From Methanolinea sp. (GTDB lineage: Archaea; Halobacteriota; Methanomicrobia; Methanomicrobiales; Methanospirillaceae), in assembly GCA_016699325.1 (NCBI GenBank), contig CP064971.1, positions 186,001 to 250,000 on the forward strand: a stretch of DNA of 64,000 nucleotides, given 5' to 3'. The notes below the pieces were generated by a model. It was not told the DNA's origin. It did no database searches and saw only the letters and a list, made by a program, of their open reading frames with translations. The stretch's first letter is position 1. The number at the start of each line of letters is the position of its first letter. Positions 42,910-50,956 of the stretch are shown here, one piece after another. A program made the position numbers and the translations under genes.

Positions 42910-43697
42910 TCCGGTACCTCCAGTTCCCGATAGCACCCCAGCTCCCGGAACCGCGCCTTCTCGCGGAGCGCCCGAAGGGCATCCTCCCAGGCAGGAGTGT
43001 AATCGGTGTCCATGAAGAAAATATATCTGCCCATCCCCCGCTTGGACGGGCGTGACTCAATTCTCGTAAGGTTGATATCCCGCGTGGCAAAGATCCCAAG
43101 GAGCTCGTAGAGTAGTCCGGCCCGATCCTGCTCGGGATCGACAAGGATACTGCACTTCGTGCAACCCCGCTCATCCCCTCTCCGGTTCGAAATCACGACG
43201 AACCGGGTGGTATTGGACGGGTTGTTTTCAACATGCTCCCTTATAATGGGCAGGCGATGCAGATCGGCACTCATCCGTGAGACGATGGCCCCGGACTTCG
43301 GTGAGCCGGTCATCGCCTGGGCGCTGGCAGCGTTGCTGCTGGTGTGGATGACCGGAACTCCCAGTTCATCGATGAACCTGCTGCACTGCTCATGGGTCTG
43401 CGGGTGGACATAGAGCACCCCGATCTCATCCAGGGAGACCTTTGATACCAGGTGGTGGTGGACCGGCAGGAACAGCTCAGCGGTGATGAAGACCTCGTGC
43501 TGCAGTAGCCCGTCGAGCGTCGGGCCAACCCCGCCCGCCTCGCTGTTCTCGATCGGCACCACACCGTCAGAGACACCTGCCTCAACCAGGGAGAAAATCC
43601 CGGCAATGGTTGGGATCAGCCTGATCGGGGGGGGAAAAGACCGGACCGCAAGCTCATGCGAGAAAGTGCCCTCGGGACCAAGGGCCAGGATCGTCAT
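42900..43697 (-). CDS. pheA: Prephenate dehydratase with ACT domain
   Basis: 265 residues from MTILALGPEGTFSHELAVRS. VVPIENSEAGGVGPTLDGL and the catalytic NNPSNTTRFVVISNR motif form the dehydratase; GLLYELLGIFATRDINLTRI with ESRPSKRGMG forms the regulatory ACT domain that senses phenylalanine. There is no chorismate mutase domain. It makes phenylpyruvate. The start overlaps the tyrA stop in an ATGA junction. Confidence 0.95.
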   Translation of the reverse strand: MTILALGPEGTFSHELAVRSFPPPIRLIPTIAGIFSLVEAGVSDGVVPIENSEAGGVGPTLDGLLQHEVFITAELFLPVHHHLVSKVSLDEIGVLYVHPQTHEQCSRFIDELGVPVIHTSSNAASAQAMTGSPKSGAIVSRMSADLHRLPIIREHVENNPSNTTRFVVISNRRGDERGCTKCSILVDPEQDRAGLLYELLGIFATRDINLTRIESRPSKRGMGRYIFFMDTDYTPAWEDALRALREKARFRELGCYRELEVPEWT

Positions 43698-44518
43698 CGG
43701 TTCACCATTGCCTGGATCAGGTAATCGGTCTCTGCCGTTGCCCTGTCGCAATACGATCCGAAGTGCGTTACATTCTTCTCGAATAGATCGCTGAACGCTT
43801 CTTTATCCCCTGCAGTGACTATCCTCAGCAAATCTTCAAGGGCTTCCTTGCATGCAGCAAGAACCGGCGTAACATTCGGATTTAGCATGAGCATATCTCC
43901 GTACAACTCCGGGGACTGGGAGAGGAGCCGCCCGACCAGTCCCATCTCGATCTGGTAAACCGGGCTCATGAACGGAGCGGAATCTTCGGGCGTGACGCCG
44001 ACCCGCCGCATGGTTTCGGCCACCATCAGGGTAACGCTGTGGGTCAGTCCCTGAACCAGAGCCATAATCCGGTCATGCTCTTCGGGCGTGGAGAATGTGA
44101 CAGAGGCTCCCTCCCGCTCGAAGATCGAGCAAAGCGCACGAAGCGTCTCCCTGCTGCATCGCGCCGGAATAACGATAATAATCTGGCCATTGAGGGAGGG
44201 GACGCCGGGTCCGAACATAGGGTGAAACCCGATAACCGAGGCCGCCGATTCCAACATTGCCGCAACGGGACCGGTCTTCAGCGATGTGAGGTCGCAGAGG
44301 ATCTGGTCGGGAGTGAGCAGTGGAGCGATACGACGAATTACATCCACCGTATCCCGGATTGGTACCGAGACCATGACCAGATCTGATGCCTCTGCCAGGT
44401 CCACACAGCTCAGGAAGGTTGTTCTCCCGCACACGTGCACCTCATGCCCTGCCCTTTCAAAGACCCCGGAAAAGAGTCGTCCCATCTTCCCGGTTCCACC
44501 GATGATTCCAACCTTCAT
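43694..44518 (-). CDS. tyrA: Prephenate dehydrogenase
   Basis: 274 residues. The nucleotide loop is VGIIGGTGKMGRLFSGVF; VMVSVPIRDTVDVIRRI, LCDLTSLKTGPVAAM, VIGFHPMFGPGVPSLNG and VQGLTHSVTLMVAETMRRVG are dehydrogenase features, with active-site His residues in GFHPM and LTHS. No mutase domain is fused. It makes 4-hydroxyphenylpyruvate. It starts 4 bases after the dehydroquinate synthase stop. Confidence 0.94.
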   Translation of the reverse strand: MKVGIIGGTGKMGRLFSGVFERAGHEVHVCGRTTFLSCVDLAEASDLVMVSVPIRDTVDVIRRIAPLLTPDQILCDLTSLKTGPVAAMLESAASVIGFHPMFGPGVPSLNGQIIIVIPARCSRETLRALCSIFEREGASVTFSTPEEHDRIMALVQGLTHSVTLMVAETMRRVGVTPEDSAPFMSPVYQIEMGLVGRLLSQSPELYGDMLMLNPNVTPVLAACKEALEDLLRIVTAGDKEAFSDLFEKNVTHFGSYCDRATAETDYLIQAMVNR

Positions 44519-44522
44519 CCTG

Positions 44523-45509
44523 TCACTTCTCGATAATCGACTCTTTCACGGCAATACCGAAATGACGCCCGGCCTGGAGCGTCCTGCCGAGCACCCGGTC
44601 TCCTGGTGCGAGCGCAACAACCGAGATGGGGATTCCATCTTCGCCAACCAGTCGGACTGTCTCTGCATTCTGGAGCACCAGGCTCGCTTTCACACCGTCA
44701 GCCTCGGCCTCGACCAGGAGGAGCGGCCTCTGCTCGATCTTCACCCGGCCCACCCCCGCATCGCGGAGCATCCCGGCATGATCGACGAGCAGGACATGAT
44801 CCCCGGCCGATAAATCCGAGAGATAGGCGGTCTTCTCACCGGGAACGAGGGTGTAGGCGTGCACCGCGCCGGCATTAACCCTGAAAGGGCGGGGGCTCAC
44901 ATAGGGGTTCTCAAGGGTTTCGGCCTGGACGAGCAGGAACGCCGAAGAGGTATTTCCCACGAGGATCCCTTCTCCTTCTTTCATCATGGAACAGGTATCA
45001 ACGCAGACGCGGTCACCCATCCCGACCGGGCGGACATCGGTGATCGTGAAGGGGACCAGGTCGGTTTTCCCGACACCGGCCCTGATCCGTGTTCCGATCT
45101 TCCGGATGAGGGCAGGAGTTGGATCTTTCAGGAGGATTCCCCGCACGCCTTTCTCAAGCACGGTCAGCGCGAGTTCGGCCTCTTCTTCAGACCTTACCAC
45201 GGCAATGATCCTGTCAGATGAGGCGACAAGGTTCTCAAGCGGTATGATCCGCCAGTTACTGGTCTCCACCACCACGAACCCTTTTCTGGCCATGGCCTCC
45301 GCTTCCTCCATTCCTTCCGTGCCCGTTATGACGACCTCCCCGACATCAATTCCCCACCTGAGATCCCCATCATCCGAAAGCACCGTCATCCTGCCGAGCG
45401 CTTTTACCTTTGCGGCTGTTTCGGTCACGATTACATCCGCACCGCTTTCGATTGCCGCGGTCGCAAGCTCTTTTCGCCAGGGGTGCACGTCGACCCAGAA
45501 TTCTTTCAT
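44523..45509 (-). CDS. 3-dehydroquinate synthase II (archaeal)
   Basis: 328 residues from MKEFWVDVHPWRKELATAAI. The family, first defined in Methanocaldococcus (MJ1249), turns the ADH synthase product into 3-dehydroquinate with NAD. Characteristic segments: GFVVVETSNWRIIPLENLVA, LLKDPTPALIRKIG, VGMGDRVCVDTCSMMKEGEG, ILVGNTSSAFLLVQAE and RPFRVNAGAVHAYTLVPG. It is unrelated to bacterial AroB. The ATG overlaps the stop of the preceding aldolase-like gene by 4 bases. Confidence 0.95.
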   Translation of the reverse strand: MKEFWVDVHPWRKELATAAIESGADVIVTETAAKVKALGRMTVLSDDGDLRWGIDVGEVVITGTEGMEEAEAMARKGFVVVETSNWRIIPLENLVASSDRIIAVVRSEEEAELALTVLEKGVRGILLKDPTPALIRKIGTRIRAGVGKTDLVPFTITDVRPVGMGDRVCVDTCSMMKEGEGILVGNTSSAFLLVQAETLENPYVSPRPFRVNAGAVHAYTLVPGEKTAYLSDLSAGDHVLLVDHAGMLRDAGVGRVKIEQRPLLLVEAEADGVKASLVLQNAETVRLVGEDGIPISVVALAPGDRVLGRTLQAGRHFGIAVKESIIEK

Positions 45510-46291
45510 GGCTGCTCCGAGAGCGCACGCCCGGGGTCCCACCCGTCATGGACAACGTAGCAGAGTGCTCTGACAAATGCCGTTGTATTCTCCCGCTGGA
45601 AGGCGTTTCTTCCTACACAGACCCCAGCTCCACCGGCATTCACGGAATCGTGAATCGCTTTCAGAGTCTCAAGATCTCCTGCCTTCTCCCCACCGGCGAT
45701 GAAAACCGGGACCGAACAGGCCCTGACTATCTTTCCAAAGCTGACAGGATCCCCGGTGTAATTGGTCTTGATCATATCGGCACCGAGTTCTTCGGCGACC
45801 CGCACACAGTGGCCAACGGCCTGGGGAGAGAATGGGTCGATCCCCTTACCCCTGGGATAAATCATCACCAGCAGGGGCATGCCCCACCGTTTGCAGTCCC
45901 TGACCACCCCTGCCGCGTCCTCCAGCATCTTTGATTCGTTCGGCGCACCGAGGTTGATATGGATGGAGACCGCATCCGCACCCAGCGCCACCGCCTCTTC
46001 CACCGTGCAGACCAGTACTTTATCGTTCGGGTCTGGGTTGAGCGAAGTGCTCCCCGAGAGGTGGATAATCAGGCCGATATCCCTGCCTTTTCTCCGGTGT
46101 CCCCGCTTTACGATTCCCTTGTGAAGCACGATCGCGTTCGCACCCCCTTCACTGACATCCGAAATCACCTGGGTCATGTCCAGAAGCCCTTCAATCTGGC
46201 CTAGGGTAAACCCGTGATCCATGGGCACGATGACAGTCCTTCCGGTATTCCGATCGATAATTCGCTCTATCCGGATCTCTTTTCCGATCAT
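45506..46291 (-). CDS. DhnA-type aldolase, ADH synthase candidate 1
   Basis: 261 residues of the archaeal DhnA aldolase family. Motifs: VIVPMDHGFTLGQIEGLLD, MLEDAAGVVRDCKRWGMPLL, MIYPRGKGID (acid-base Tyr), ELGADMIKTNYTGDP (Schiff-base Lys), FIAGGEKAGDLETL, GGAGVCVGRNAFQ. Family members are 2-amino-3,7-dideoxy-D-threo-hept-6-ulosonate (ADH) synthase, which starts aromatic synthesis, DKFP synthase, and class I fructose-bisphosphate aldolase. Direct overlap with the dehydroquinate synthase gene makes ADH synthase likely. A second copy lies 6 bases upstream. Confidence 0.9.
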   Translation of the reverse strand: MIGKEIRIERIIDRNTGRTVIVPMDHGFTLGQIEGLLDMTQVISDVSEGGANAIVLHKGIVKRGHRRKGRDIGLIIHLSGSTSLNPDPNDKVLVCTVEEAVALGADAVSIHINLGAPNESKMLEDAAGVVRDCKRWGMPLLVMIYPRGKGIDPFSPQAVGHCVRVAEELGADMIKTNYTGDPVSFGKIVRACSVPVFIAGGEKAGDLETLKAIHDSVNAGGAGVCVGRNAFQRENTTAFVRALCYVVHDGWDPGRALSEQP

Positions 46292-46297
46292 AGGTCA

Positions 46298-47086
46298 TCA
46301 CTTCAATAGCTTCCAGGCTTCCTCTGCGCTCTGCCCTTCATGCACGATGAGCGCTGCCGCCCTGATAAACCTGGCAGGGTTCGGGTGCTGGAACGCATTT
46401 CTTCCGATGGAGATGCCAGTGGCCCCCCCAATCATAGCCCCTTCAATCAGGTCCAACGTTGAGCGGTCATCGGTCTTCGACCCGCCAGCCACGACCACCG
46501 GGACCGGACAGCCCCTGGTGACGAGCCGGAAACTATCAGGGTCTCCCGTGTATACAGTCTTGACCATGTCTGCACCAAGCTCTGCGGCAACCCGGGCTGC
46601 CAGGGCAACATGATCAGAGCTATGTTCATCCTCAATCTTCCTCCCCCGGGGATACATCATGGCCAGGAGAGGCATGCCCCACTCCATACACGCGATTGCC
46701 ACACCCCCGAGATCAGCAAGCATTCTGGCCTCTGAATCGGCACCGATGTTGATATGTACCGAAACTGCGTCAGCGCCCATCTTGAGTGCGTTTTGAACCG
46801 AGTTGATCAGCACTTTTTCGTTCGGGTCCGGCCCGATGGCGGTACTTGCCGAAAGGTGCAGGATCAGCCCCACATCCCTCCCGCTCTTCCGGTGCCCGTG
46901 CAGGGCTAGCCCAACATGGCCGAGCACCGCATTCGCTCCTCCTTCTGCTACACGGTCGACAGCATCACCGAGGTCGATAAGTCCTGCAATCGGGCCGTTC
47001 GTGACCCCGTGATCCATGGGAACGATGATGGTCTTCCGGGTGTTTCGATCGATGATACGTTCCAGACGAATTTCTTTTCCTCTCAT
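46298..47086 (-). CDS. DhnA-type aldolase, ADH synthase candidate 2 (paralog)
   Basis: 262 residues from MRGKEIRLERIIDRNTRKTI; GGAGGAGG lies 8 bases before the ATG and marks the first gene of the operon. It parallels its neighbour throughout: VPMDHGVTNGPIAGLIDLG, MLADLGGVAIACMEWGMPLL, MMYPRGRKIED (Tyr), ELGADMVKTVYTGDP (Lys), VVAGGSKTDDRSTLD, GGATGISIGRNAFQ. One of the two copies may be ADH synthase and the other DKFP synthase, which makes the sugar precursor of ADH. Which is which cannot be told from sequence alone. Confidence 0.9.
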   Translation of the reverse strand: MRGKEIRLERIIDRNTRKTIIVPMDHGVTNGPIAGLIDLGDAVDRVAEGGANAVLGHVGLALHGHRKSGRDVGLILHLSASTAIGPDPNEKVLINSVQNALKMGADAVSVHINIGADSEARMLADLGGVAIACMEWGMPLLAMMYPRGRKIEDEHSSDHVALAARVAAELGADMVKTVYTGDPDSFRLVTRGCPVPVVVAGGSKTDDRSTLDLIEGAMIGGATGISIGRNAFQHPNPARFIRAAALIVHEGQSAEEAWKLLK

Positions 47087-47399
47087 ACCACACTCCTCCT
47101 CCGTTGCGCCGCATTCAGGGAATGAGCTCACGGAAAATCAGGCACAATAGCCAAAATAACTAAAGAAACTAAAATAAAAGGACCAGCTGGAACCAGCCAC
47201 GGCTCCGGGAACAGCATTCCGAAGAACCGTTATGCAACGTGTGTGAGCCGATCTAGGAGTGATAAAAACACTCACCGGTGAAAAAACACTCACCTTGCAT
47301 GGATATCGGTTTGCACCAGGTGCTATATAAATCCATGGACAGATGCTGCAGGGGCGGGTATGTAAGATTTGAACCAGCGGAAGAGGAGCCCGCGGAAGC
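47087..47399. other. Upstream region of the aro operon and gap to MBF1
   Basis: On the minus strand an AT-rich TTTATTTTAG near 47172-47181 is the likely TATA of the aro operon. Further right, two copies of AAAAACACTCACC lie 18 bases apart (47264-47276 and 47282-47294), with short inverted complements (GAGTG, GGTG) between and before them. No coding frame recognised. Confidence 0.45.
47264..47294. repeat. Tandem pair of a 13-base repeat with local hairpins
   Basis: AAAAACACTCACC occurs at 47264-47276 and 47282-47294. The preceding GAGTG and the linking GGTG can pair with CACTC and CACC. Position between the aro promoter and the MBF1 3' end suggests a terminator or a regulator site; neither is shown. 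Confidence 0.35.
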
Positions 47400-47897
47400 T
47401 TATTTATGGCTTTTTTTTATGGAGATGACATCTCCGAGGGTTGGAACTACCCTCCCCCCCTTCTTTTTATCCGAAGTATCTTCAGCGGTATCGATAAGAC
47501 GGATGTTAAGCGTCCGTTCGAGCTTGATCCGGACATCATCTTCCGGTATCAGGTCTCCTTTTTCGATCTTCTTGATGAGGAGTTCCTTTTCCTTGAGCTC
47601 CATGGCCAGGTCTTTCTGGGTCCAGCCCCGCTCCATCCTGGCATTCCGGATACGATTACCATAATCGTCGACAATCTCCCCCTCGATCAGGTCAAGAACA
47701 TCGCGGTGCCGGCGGACCGGGGACGGGGAAGGGACGGGTTTCACGGCAACCGGCTTTCCTCTTCCTTCAGATTTCTTCGGTATCTGCACTTCGGTCCCGT
47801 ACTTTGCACACTGGGCGCAGACTTCGAGCAGGGCCCCTTCGATCCTGACCGTCTTTGCCTGCCCCTGGATCTTAGCGCCGCACATTTCACATTGCAT
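47400..47897 (-). CDS. MBF1-type multiprotein bridging factor (zinc ribbon plus HTH)
   Basis: 165 residues. An N-terminal zinc ribbon (MQCEMCGAKIQ and EVCAQCAKYG, two CxxC knuckles) is followed by a basic Pro-rich linker, then the helix-turn-helix domain (YGNRIRNARMERGWTQKDLA, KEKELLIKKIEKGDLIPEDD) and a charged tail. This is archaeal MBF1, which binds ribosomes and may also act in transcription. It is divergent from a PAN gene with 59 bases between the start codons. Confidence 0.92.
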   Translation of the reverse strand: MQCEMCGAKIQGQAKTVRIEGALLEVCAQCAKYGTEVQIPKKSEGRGKPVAVKPVPSPSPVRRHRDVLDLIEGEIVDDYGNRIRNARMERGWTQKDLAMELKEKELLIKKIEKGDLIPEDDVRIKLERTLNIRLIDTAEDTSDKKKGGRVVPTLGDVISIKKSHK

Positions 47898-47916
47898 GTT
47901 CCACTCGCAAACATCT

Positions 47917-47940
47917 TTATAGCCATTTTTCCCTATATAG
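47917..47940. promoter_or_regulatory. Divergent promoter of MBF1 and PAN
   Basis: CTATATAG (47933-47940) lies about 20 bases before the PAN ATG; on the minus strand GGCTATAAAG (around 47917-47924) lies about 20 bases before the MBF1 ATG. Spacing would give almost leaderless transcripts in both directions. Confidence 0.45.
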
Positions 47941-47956
47941 TTAATTGAGGAAAAAG

Positions 47957-49195
47957 ATGGCAGAAAGCGCCCGGCAGCCGCAGGAGCCCCAGAATCCTGA
48001 GGAATTATGCCGATACCTTCTCGACCGCGTAACCAACATGGAGACCCGGAACCTGGAACTCCGTGAACAGCTCCGCCAGGTCGAGTCGGACAAGCGGTAC
48101 ATCGAGACCCAGAAGATCCGCTATGAACGGGAGGTGCGCAAGCTCAAGAGCGAGATTGAGCAGCTCCGGAGCCCTCCCCTGGTCATCGGCACGGTCACGG
48201 ATGTAGTCGATGCCAACCGGGTCATCGTCAGGAGCAGCGCCGGGCCGCGGTTCCTTGTCCGGAGCTCCATGTGCATCGACCCTGAAAACCTCAAGCCAGG
48301 GGTCAGGTGCACGCTCAACCAGCAGTCCCTGGCGGTCATCGATATCCTGCCCGAGAGTTACGATGCTGCGGTTTACGGTATGGAAGTGGTCGAGACCCCT
48401 GAGGAAAGTTATGATGATATCGGAGGCCTTGACCGCCAGATCCTCGAGATCCGTGAGGCTGTCGAGCTCCCGCTCAAGAAACCCGAAGTTTTTGACCGTA
48501 TCGGGATAGAACCGCCCAAGGGAGTCCTCCTCCATGGACCGCCCGGGACCGGAAAGACCCTGCTCGCCAAGGCGGTCGCCCACGAGACCAATGCCTATTT
48601 CCTCCGGGTGGTGGGCTCAGAGCTGGTCCAGAAGTATATCGGGGAGGGTGCCCGGCTGGTGCGGGAGCTCTTCGACCTGGCAAAGAAGAAGTCACCGACT
48701 ATCATCTTCATCGACGAGATCGATGCCATCGGCGCTTCGCGGACCGAGGCCACCACTTCCGGTGACCGGGAAGTGCAGCGGACACTGATGCAGCTACTCG
48801 CCGGCATGGACGGTTTCGAGCAGAGGGGGGATGTCAAGATCATCGGAGCGACGAACCGCATCGACATCCTTGACCGGGCGCTCCTCCGACCGGGCAGGTT
48901 CGACCGTATTATCGAGATTCCGCTGCCGGATGTCGAGGGTCGGCTTGCCATCCTGAATGTGCACACCCGGAAGATGCGGCTTGACGATGAGGTCGACCTC
49001 CGCGAGATCGCATTCCTCACGGAGGAAAAGAATGGCGCTGATCTCCGGGCCATATGCATGGAGGCGGGCATGTTTGCCATCCGTAGGGATCATGATGCTG
49101 TCTCGAGGAGCGATTTCTTAAATGCAATCGAGAAGATCGGGCTCGACTTCGATCGCAAGAGATTAACCAGCAGCTTTGGTGCAATGTTTGCGTGA
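47957..49195 (+). CDS. pan: Proteasome-activating nucleotidase (PAN), copy 1, non-canonical C-terminus
   Basis: 412 residues from MAESARQPQEPQNPEELC; AGG lies 6 bases upstream, and an in-frame TTG at 47957-12 is less likely. Coiled coil about 20-70, OB domain about 76-140, AAA domain after 150. Walker A is GPPGTGKT (about 194-201), Walker B IIFIDEID, pore loop KYIGEG, then NRIDILDRALLRPGRFDRII. PAN hexamers unfold proteins for the 20S proteasome and dock by a C-terminal HbYX motif (hydrophobic, Tyr, any). Here the chain ends AMFA, so Phe replaces Tyr. A second PAN at 52.5 kb ends with a proper HbYX. Confidence 0.94.
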   Translation: MAESARQPQEPQNPEELCRYLLDRVTNMETRNLELREQLRQVESDKRYIETQKIRYEREVRKLKSEIEQLRSPPLVIGTVTDVVDANRVIVRSSAGPRFLVRSSMCIDPENLKPGVRCTLNQQSLAVIDILPESYDAAVYGMEVVETPEESYDDIGGLDRQILEIREAVELPLKKPEVFDRIGIEPPKGVLLHGPPGTGKTLLAKAVAHETNAYFLRVVGSELVQKYIGEGARLVRELFDLAKKKSPTIIFIDEIDAIGASRTEATTSGDREVQRTLMQLLAGMDGFEQRGDVKIIGATNRIDILDRALLRPGRFDRIIEIPLPDVEGRLAILNVHTRKMRLDDEVDLREIAFLTEEKNGADLRAICMEAGMFAIRRDHDAVSRSDFLNAIEKIGLDFDRKRLTSSFGAMFA

Positions 49196-49506
49196 ACGCC
49201 GGCCTGGGATGAAGTCTTTTTGTATTTTTTTTTCTTCCCTGACTGTAAAAGCGCCTCCTGGCAGGATCCCGGCGATGAAGGCTCCCACAAATTACAGAAT
49301 GCCCTGCCAATTGTGCGATCATGAGATAGGGTAAACAAGCATCCAGGCAAAGATGAAGATTGCTCCGGGTCTCACCGGAACCTGCTTACAGCGAAGATCC
49401 TGAACATTCCTGCAAATATCCAAGAGAGGGGGACTTTCATAAGGAGATTAAAGCGCTGATCGGCGCTCGTTGAGGTAGATATCAAAAACAAGAAATTTTT
49501 GGGGAG
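49196..49506. other. Convergent gap after PAN copy 1
   Basis: A T-rich tract (49217-49237) starts about 22 bases after the PAN stop and probably ends its transcript. The rest shows no gene or notable repeat. Confidence 0.45.
49217..49237 (+). terminator. T-rich terminator after PAN copy 1
   Basis: Runs of four to nine T (TTTTT, then TTTTTTTTT) begin about 22 bases after the stop codon. Archaeal RNA polymerase ends at such tracts without a hairpin. Confidence 0.5.
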
Positions 49507-50193
49507 TTATTCCCCATTTCTCCGTGCCTGTTCCCGGATCAGCGCAAACGCCTCTTCGGGTGAATCGATTCGATGGACGATCCCATCTTTCATGACCGAG
49601 AAAGAGGTTCCAATCTGGGCTGCCTCCCACGGGTCATGGGTGATGTACAGGACCGGGACGTTCAACTGCAGGAGTACCTCCCGGAAAAGCGGCAGGATAA
49701 ACTCTTTCTTTGCCCGATCTACCTCGGTGATAGGCTCATCGAGGAGCATAACCCGCGGCGCTGATACCAGCGCCCTTGCAAGGGCTACCCGTGCGCGGTA
49801 GCCTCCTGATAGCTTGTGGGGTTTCCAGTCCAGGTAGGGTTCAAGAGAGAGTAACTTTACGACCTGGTGGAAGGTCTCCTCAGATCCCCTGCCGTTTTGC
49901 AGGGGATACAGGATGTTTTCCCTTACCGTGAGATGCCTGAACAGCGCCGTGTGCTGGGGTACGTATCCGACATTGCGGTCTTCAGGAGAAAGGTGCGTGA
50001 TATCCTGCCCCCCGATCATGACCGTTCCCTGGTCCGGCTCCAGGATGCCGGTGAGTACCCGCTGCAGCGTTGTCTTGCCGCATCCGTTCAGCCCGATCAG
50101 GACCTGGATCTCGCCGGGATGAACGGTGATTGATATTCCTTTCAGCACATGGTGCGTTGAGAACGATTTATGCAGATTCTGCGCTTCGAGCAT
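49507..50193 (-). CDS. Molybdate/tungstate-type ABC transporter ATPase
   Basis: 228 residues. Walker A is IGLNGCGKTTLQRVL, the Q-loop VGYVPQHTALFRHLTVREN, the signature KLSGGYRARVALARAL (SGGYR replaces the common SGGQ), and Walker B RVMLLDEPITEVD, then YITHDPWEAAQIG. No C-terminal TOBE/MOP ligand-sensing domain is present. The permease and binding-protein genes precede it. It should supply the metal for Mo/W formate and formylmethanofuran dehydrogenases (inference). Confidence 0.9.
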   Translation of the reverse strand: MLEAQNLHKSFSTHHVLKGISITVHPGEIQVLIGLNGCGKTTLQRVLTGILEPDQGTVMIGGQDITHLSPEDRNVGYVPQHTALFRHLTVRENILYPLQNGRGSEETFHQVVKLLSLEPYLDWKPHKLSGGYRARVALARALVSAPRVMLLDEPITEVDRAKKEFILPLFREVLLQLNVPVLYITHDPWEAAQIGTSFSVMKDGIVHRIDSPEEAFALIREQARRNGE

Positions 50194-50956
50194 GCAACTT
50201 CTCCCGCATACGAAGGGTTACCACCAGCATCAGGGAAAGCAGGATACAGAACGCACTGGCAGTCACTGCCATGCTTACCTCACCTTCCTCGACCTTGGTA
50301 AATACGTAACTGGCAAGCACCTGGGTCATCCCCGGCACATTACCTCCGAACATGATGACTGCGGCGAATTCCGATATGGATCGGGAAAAACTCAGTACAA
50401 ATCCCGAAAAGATCGCTTCCCCAAGCATGGGAATTACGACCCGCCGATATGCCTTCTGCGGATTGTCGCCGAGGGTCCGGGCCACGTTGATCTGTTCCTT
50501 GTCAATCTCTTCGGCAGCGGAAGCGATGGTCCGGGCTGCCAGGGGGTATGAGACAAAGAACATGGCAAGTACAACGGCGACGAGGGTGAACGCGAGACCG
50601 GTCGGTCCGATGAACCCGAACATGTTTCTTCCGAATGCGAGCAGCAACGCGAGACCGGCTACGGTATGGGGGAGGGCAATGGGAAGATCGTTCATGAAAT
50701 CGGCGATTTTGTAGACGATCGTCCCTGGGTGAAAGATGTAGAAGTAGCCGAACCCAAGCGCCATCATCACTCCGAGCAGAGCGGCAAAGAAGGCTGTTAC
50801 GAGCGTGTTCTTGACCGAGTCCCAGAAGATGGGGTCATCAAAGGTCTTTATCATCCCCTCGATTGTCACGTTCCCGATGATGGCCAGGACCGGGTAGACA
50901 ATAAGCAGGAAAAAAAGGGGGACAAAGAGGACCTCCCAGATACTCACCTTACGCAT
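50168..50956 (-). CDS. Molybdate/tungstate-type ABC transporter permease
   Basis: 262 residues from MRKVSIWEVLFVPLFFLLIV. About six membrane helices. The EAA loop that contacts the ATPase is AARTLGDNPQKAYRRVVIPM. LPHTVAGLALLLAFG and RSISEFAAVIMFGGNVPGM are ModB/WtpB/TupB features. It overlaps the binding-protein gene by 7-8 bases and the ATPase gene by 26. Confidence 0.9.
   Translation of the reverse strand: MRKVSIWEVLFVPLFFLLIVYPVLAIIGNVTIEGMIKTFDDPIFWDSVKNTLVTAFFAALLGVMMALGFGYFYIFHPGTIVYKIADFMNDLPIALPHTVAGLALLLAFGRNMFGFIGPTGLAFTLVAVVLAMFFVSYPLAARTIASAAEEIDKEQINVARTLGDNPQKAYRRVVIPMLGEAIFSGFVLSFSRSISEFAAVIMFGGNVPGMTQVLASYVFTKVEEGEVSMAVTASAFCILLSLMLVVTLRMREKLHARSAESA

Noticed and set aside
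47350..47430. Possible minus-strand tRNA suggested by GATTTGAACC at 47366-47375
   Set aside because: The bases around it cannot form a T stem (GCTGG against CTTAC), and the rest of the cloverleaf would fall inside the MBF1 gene.
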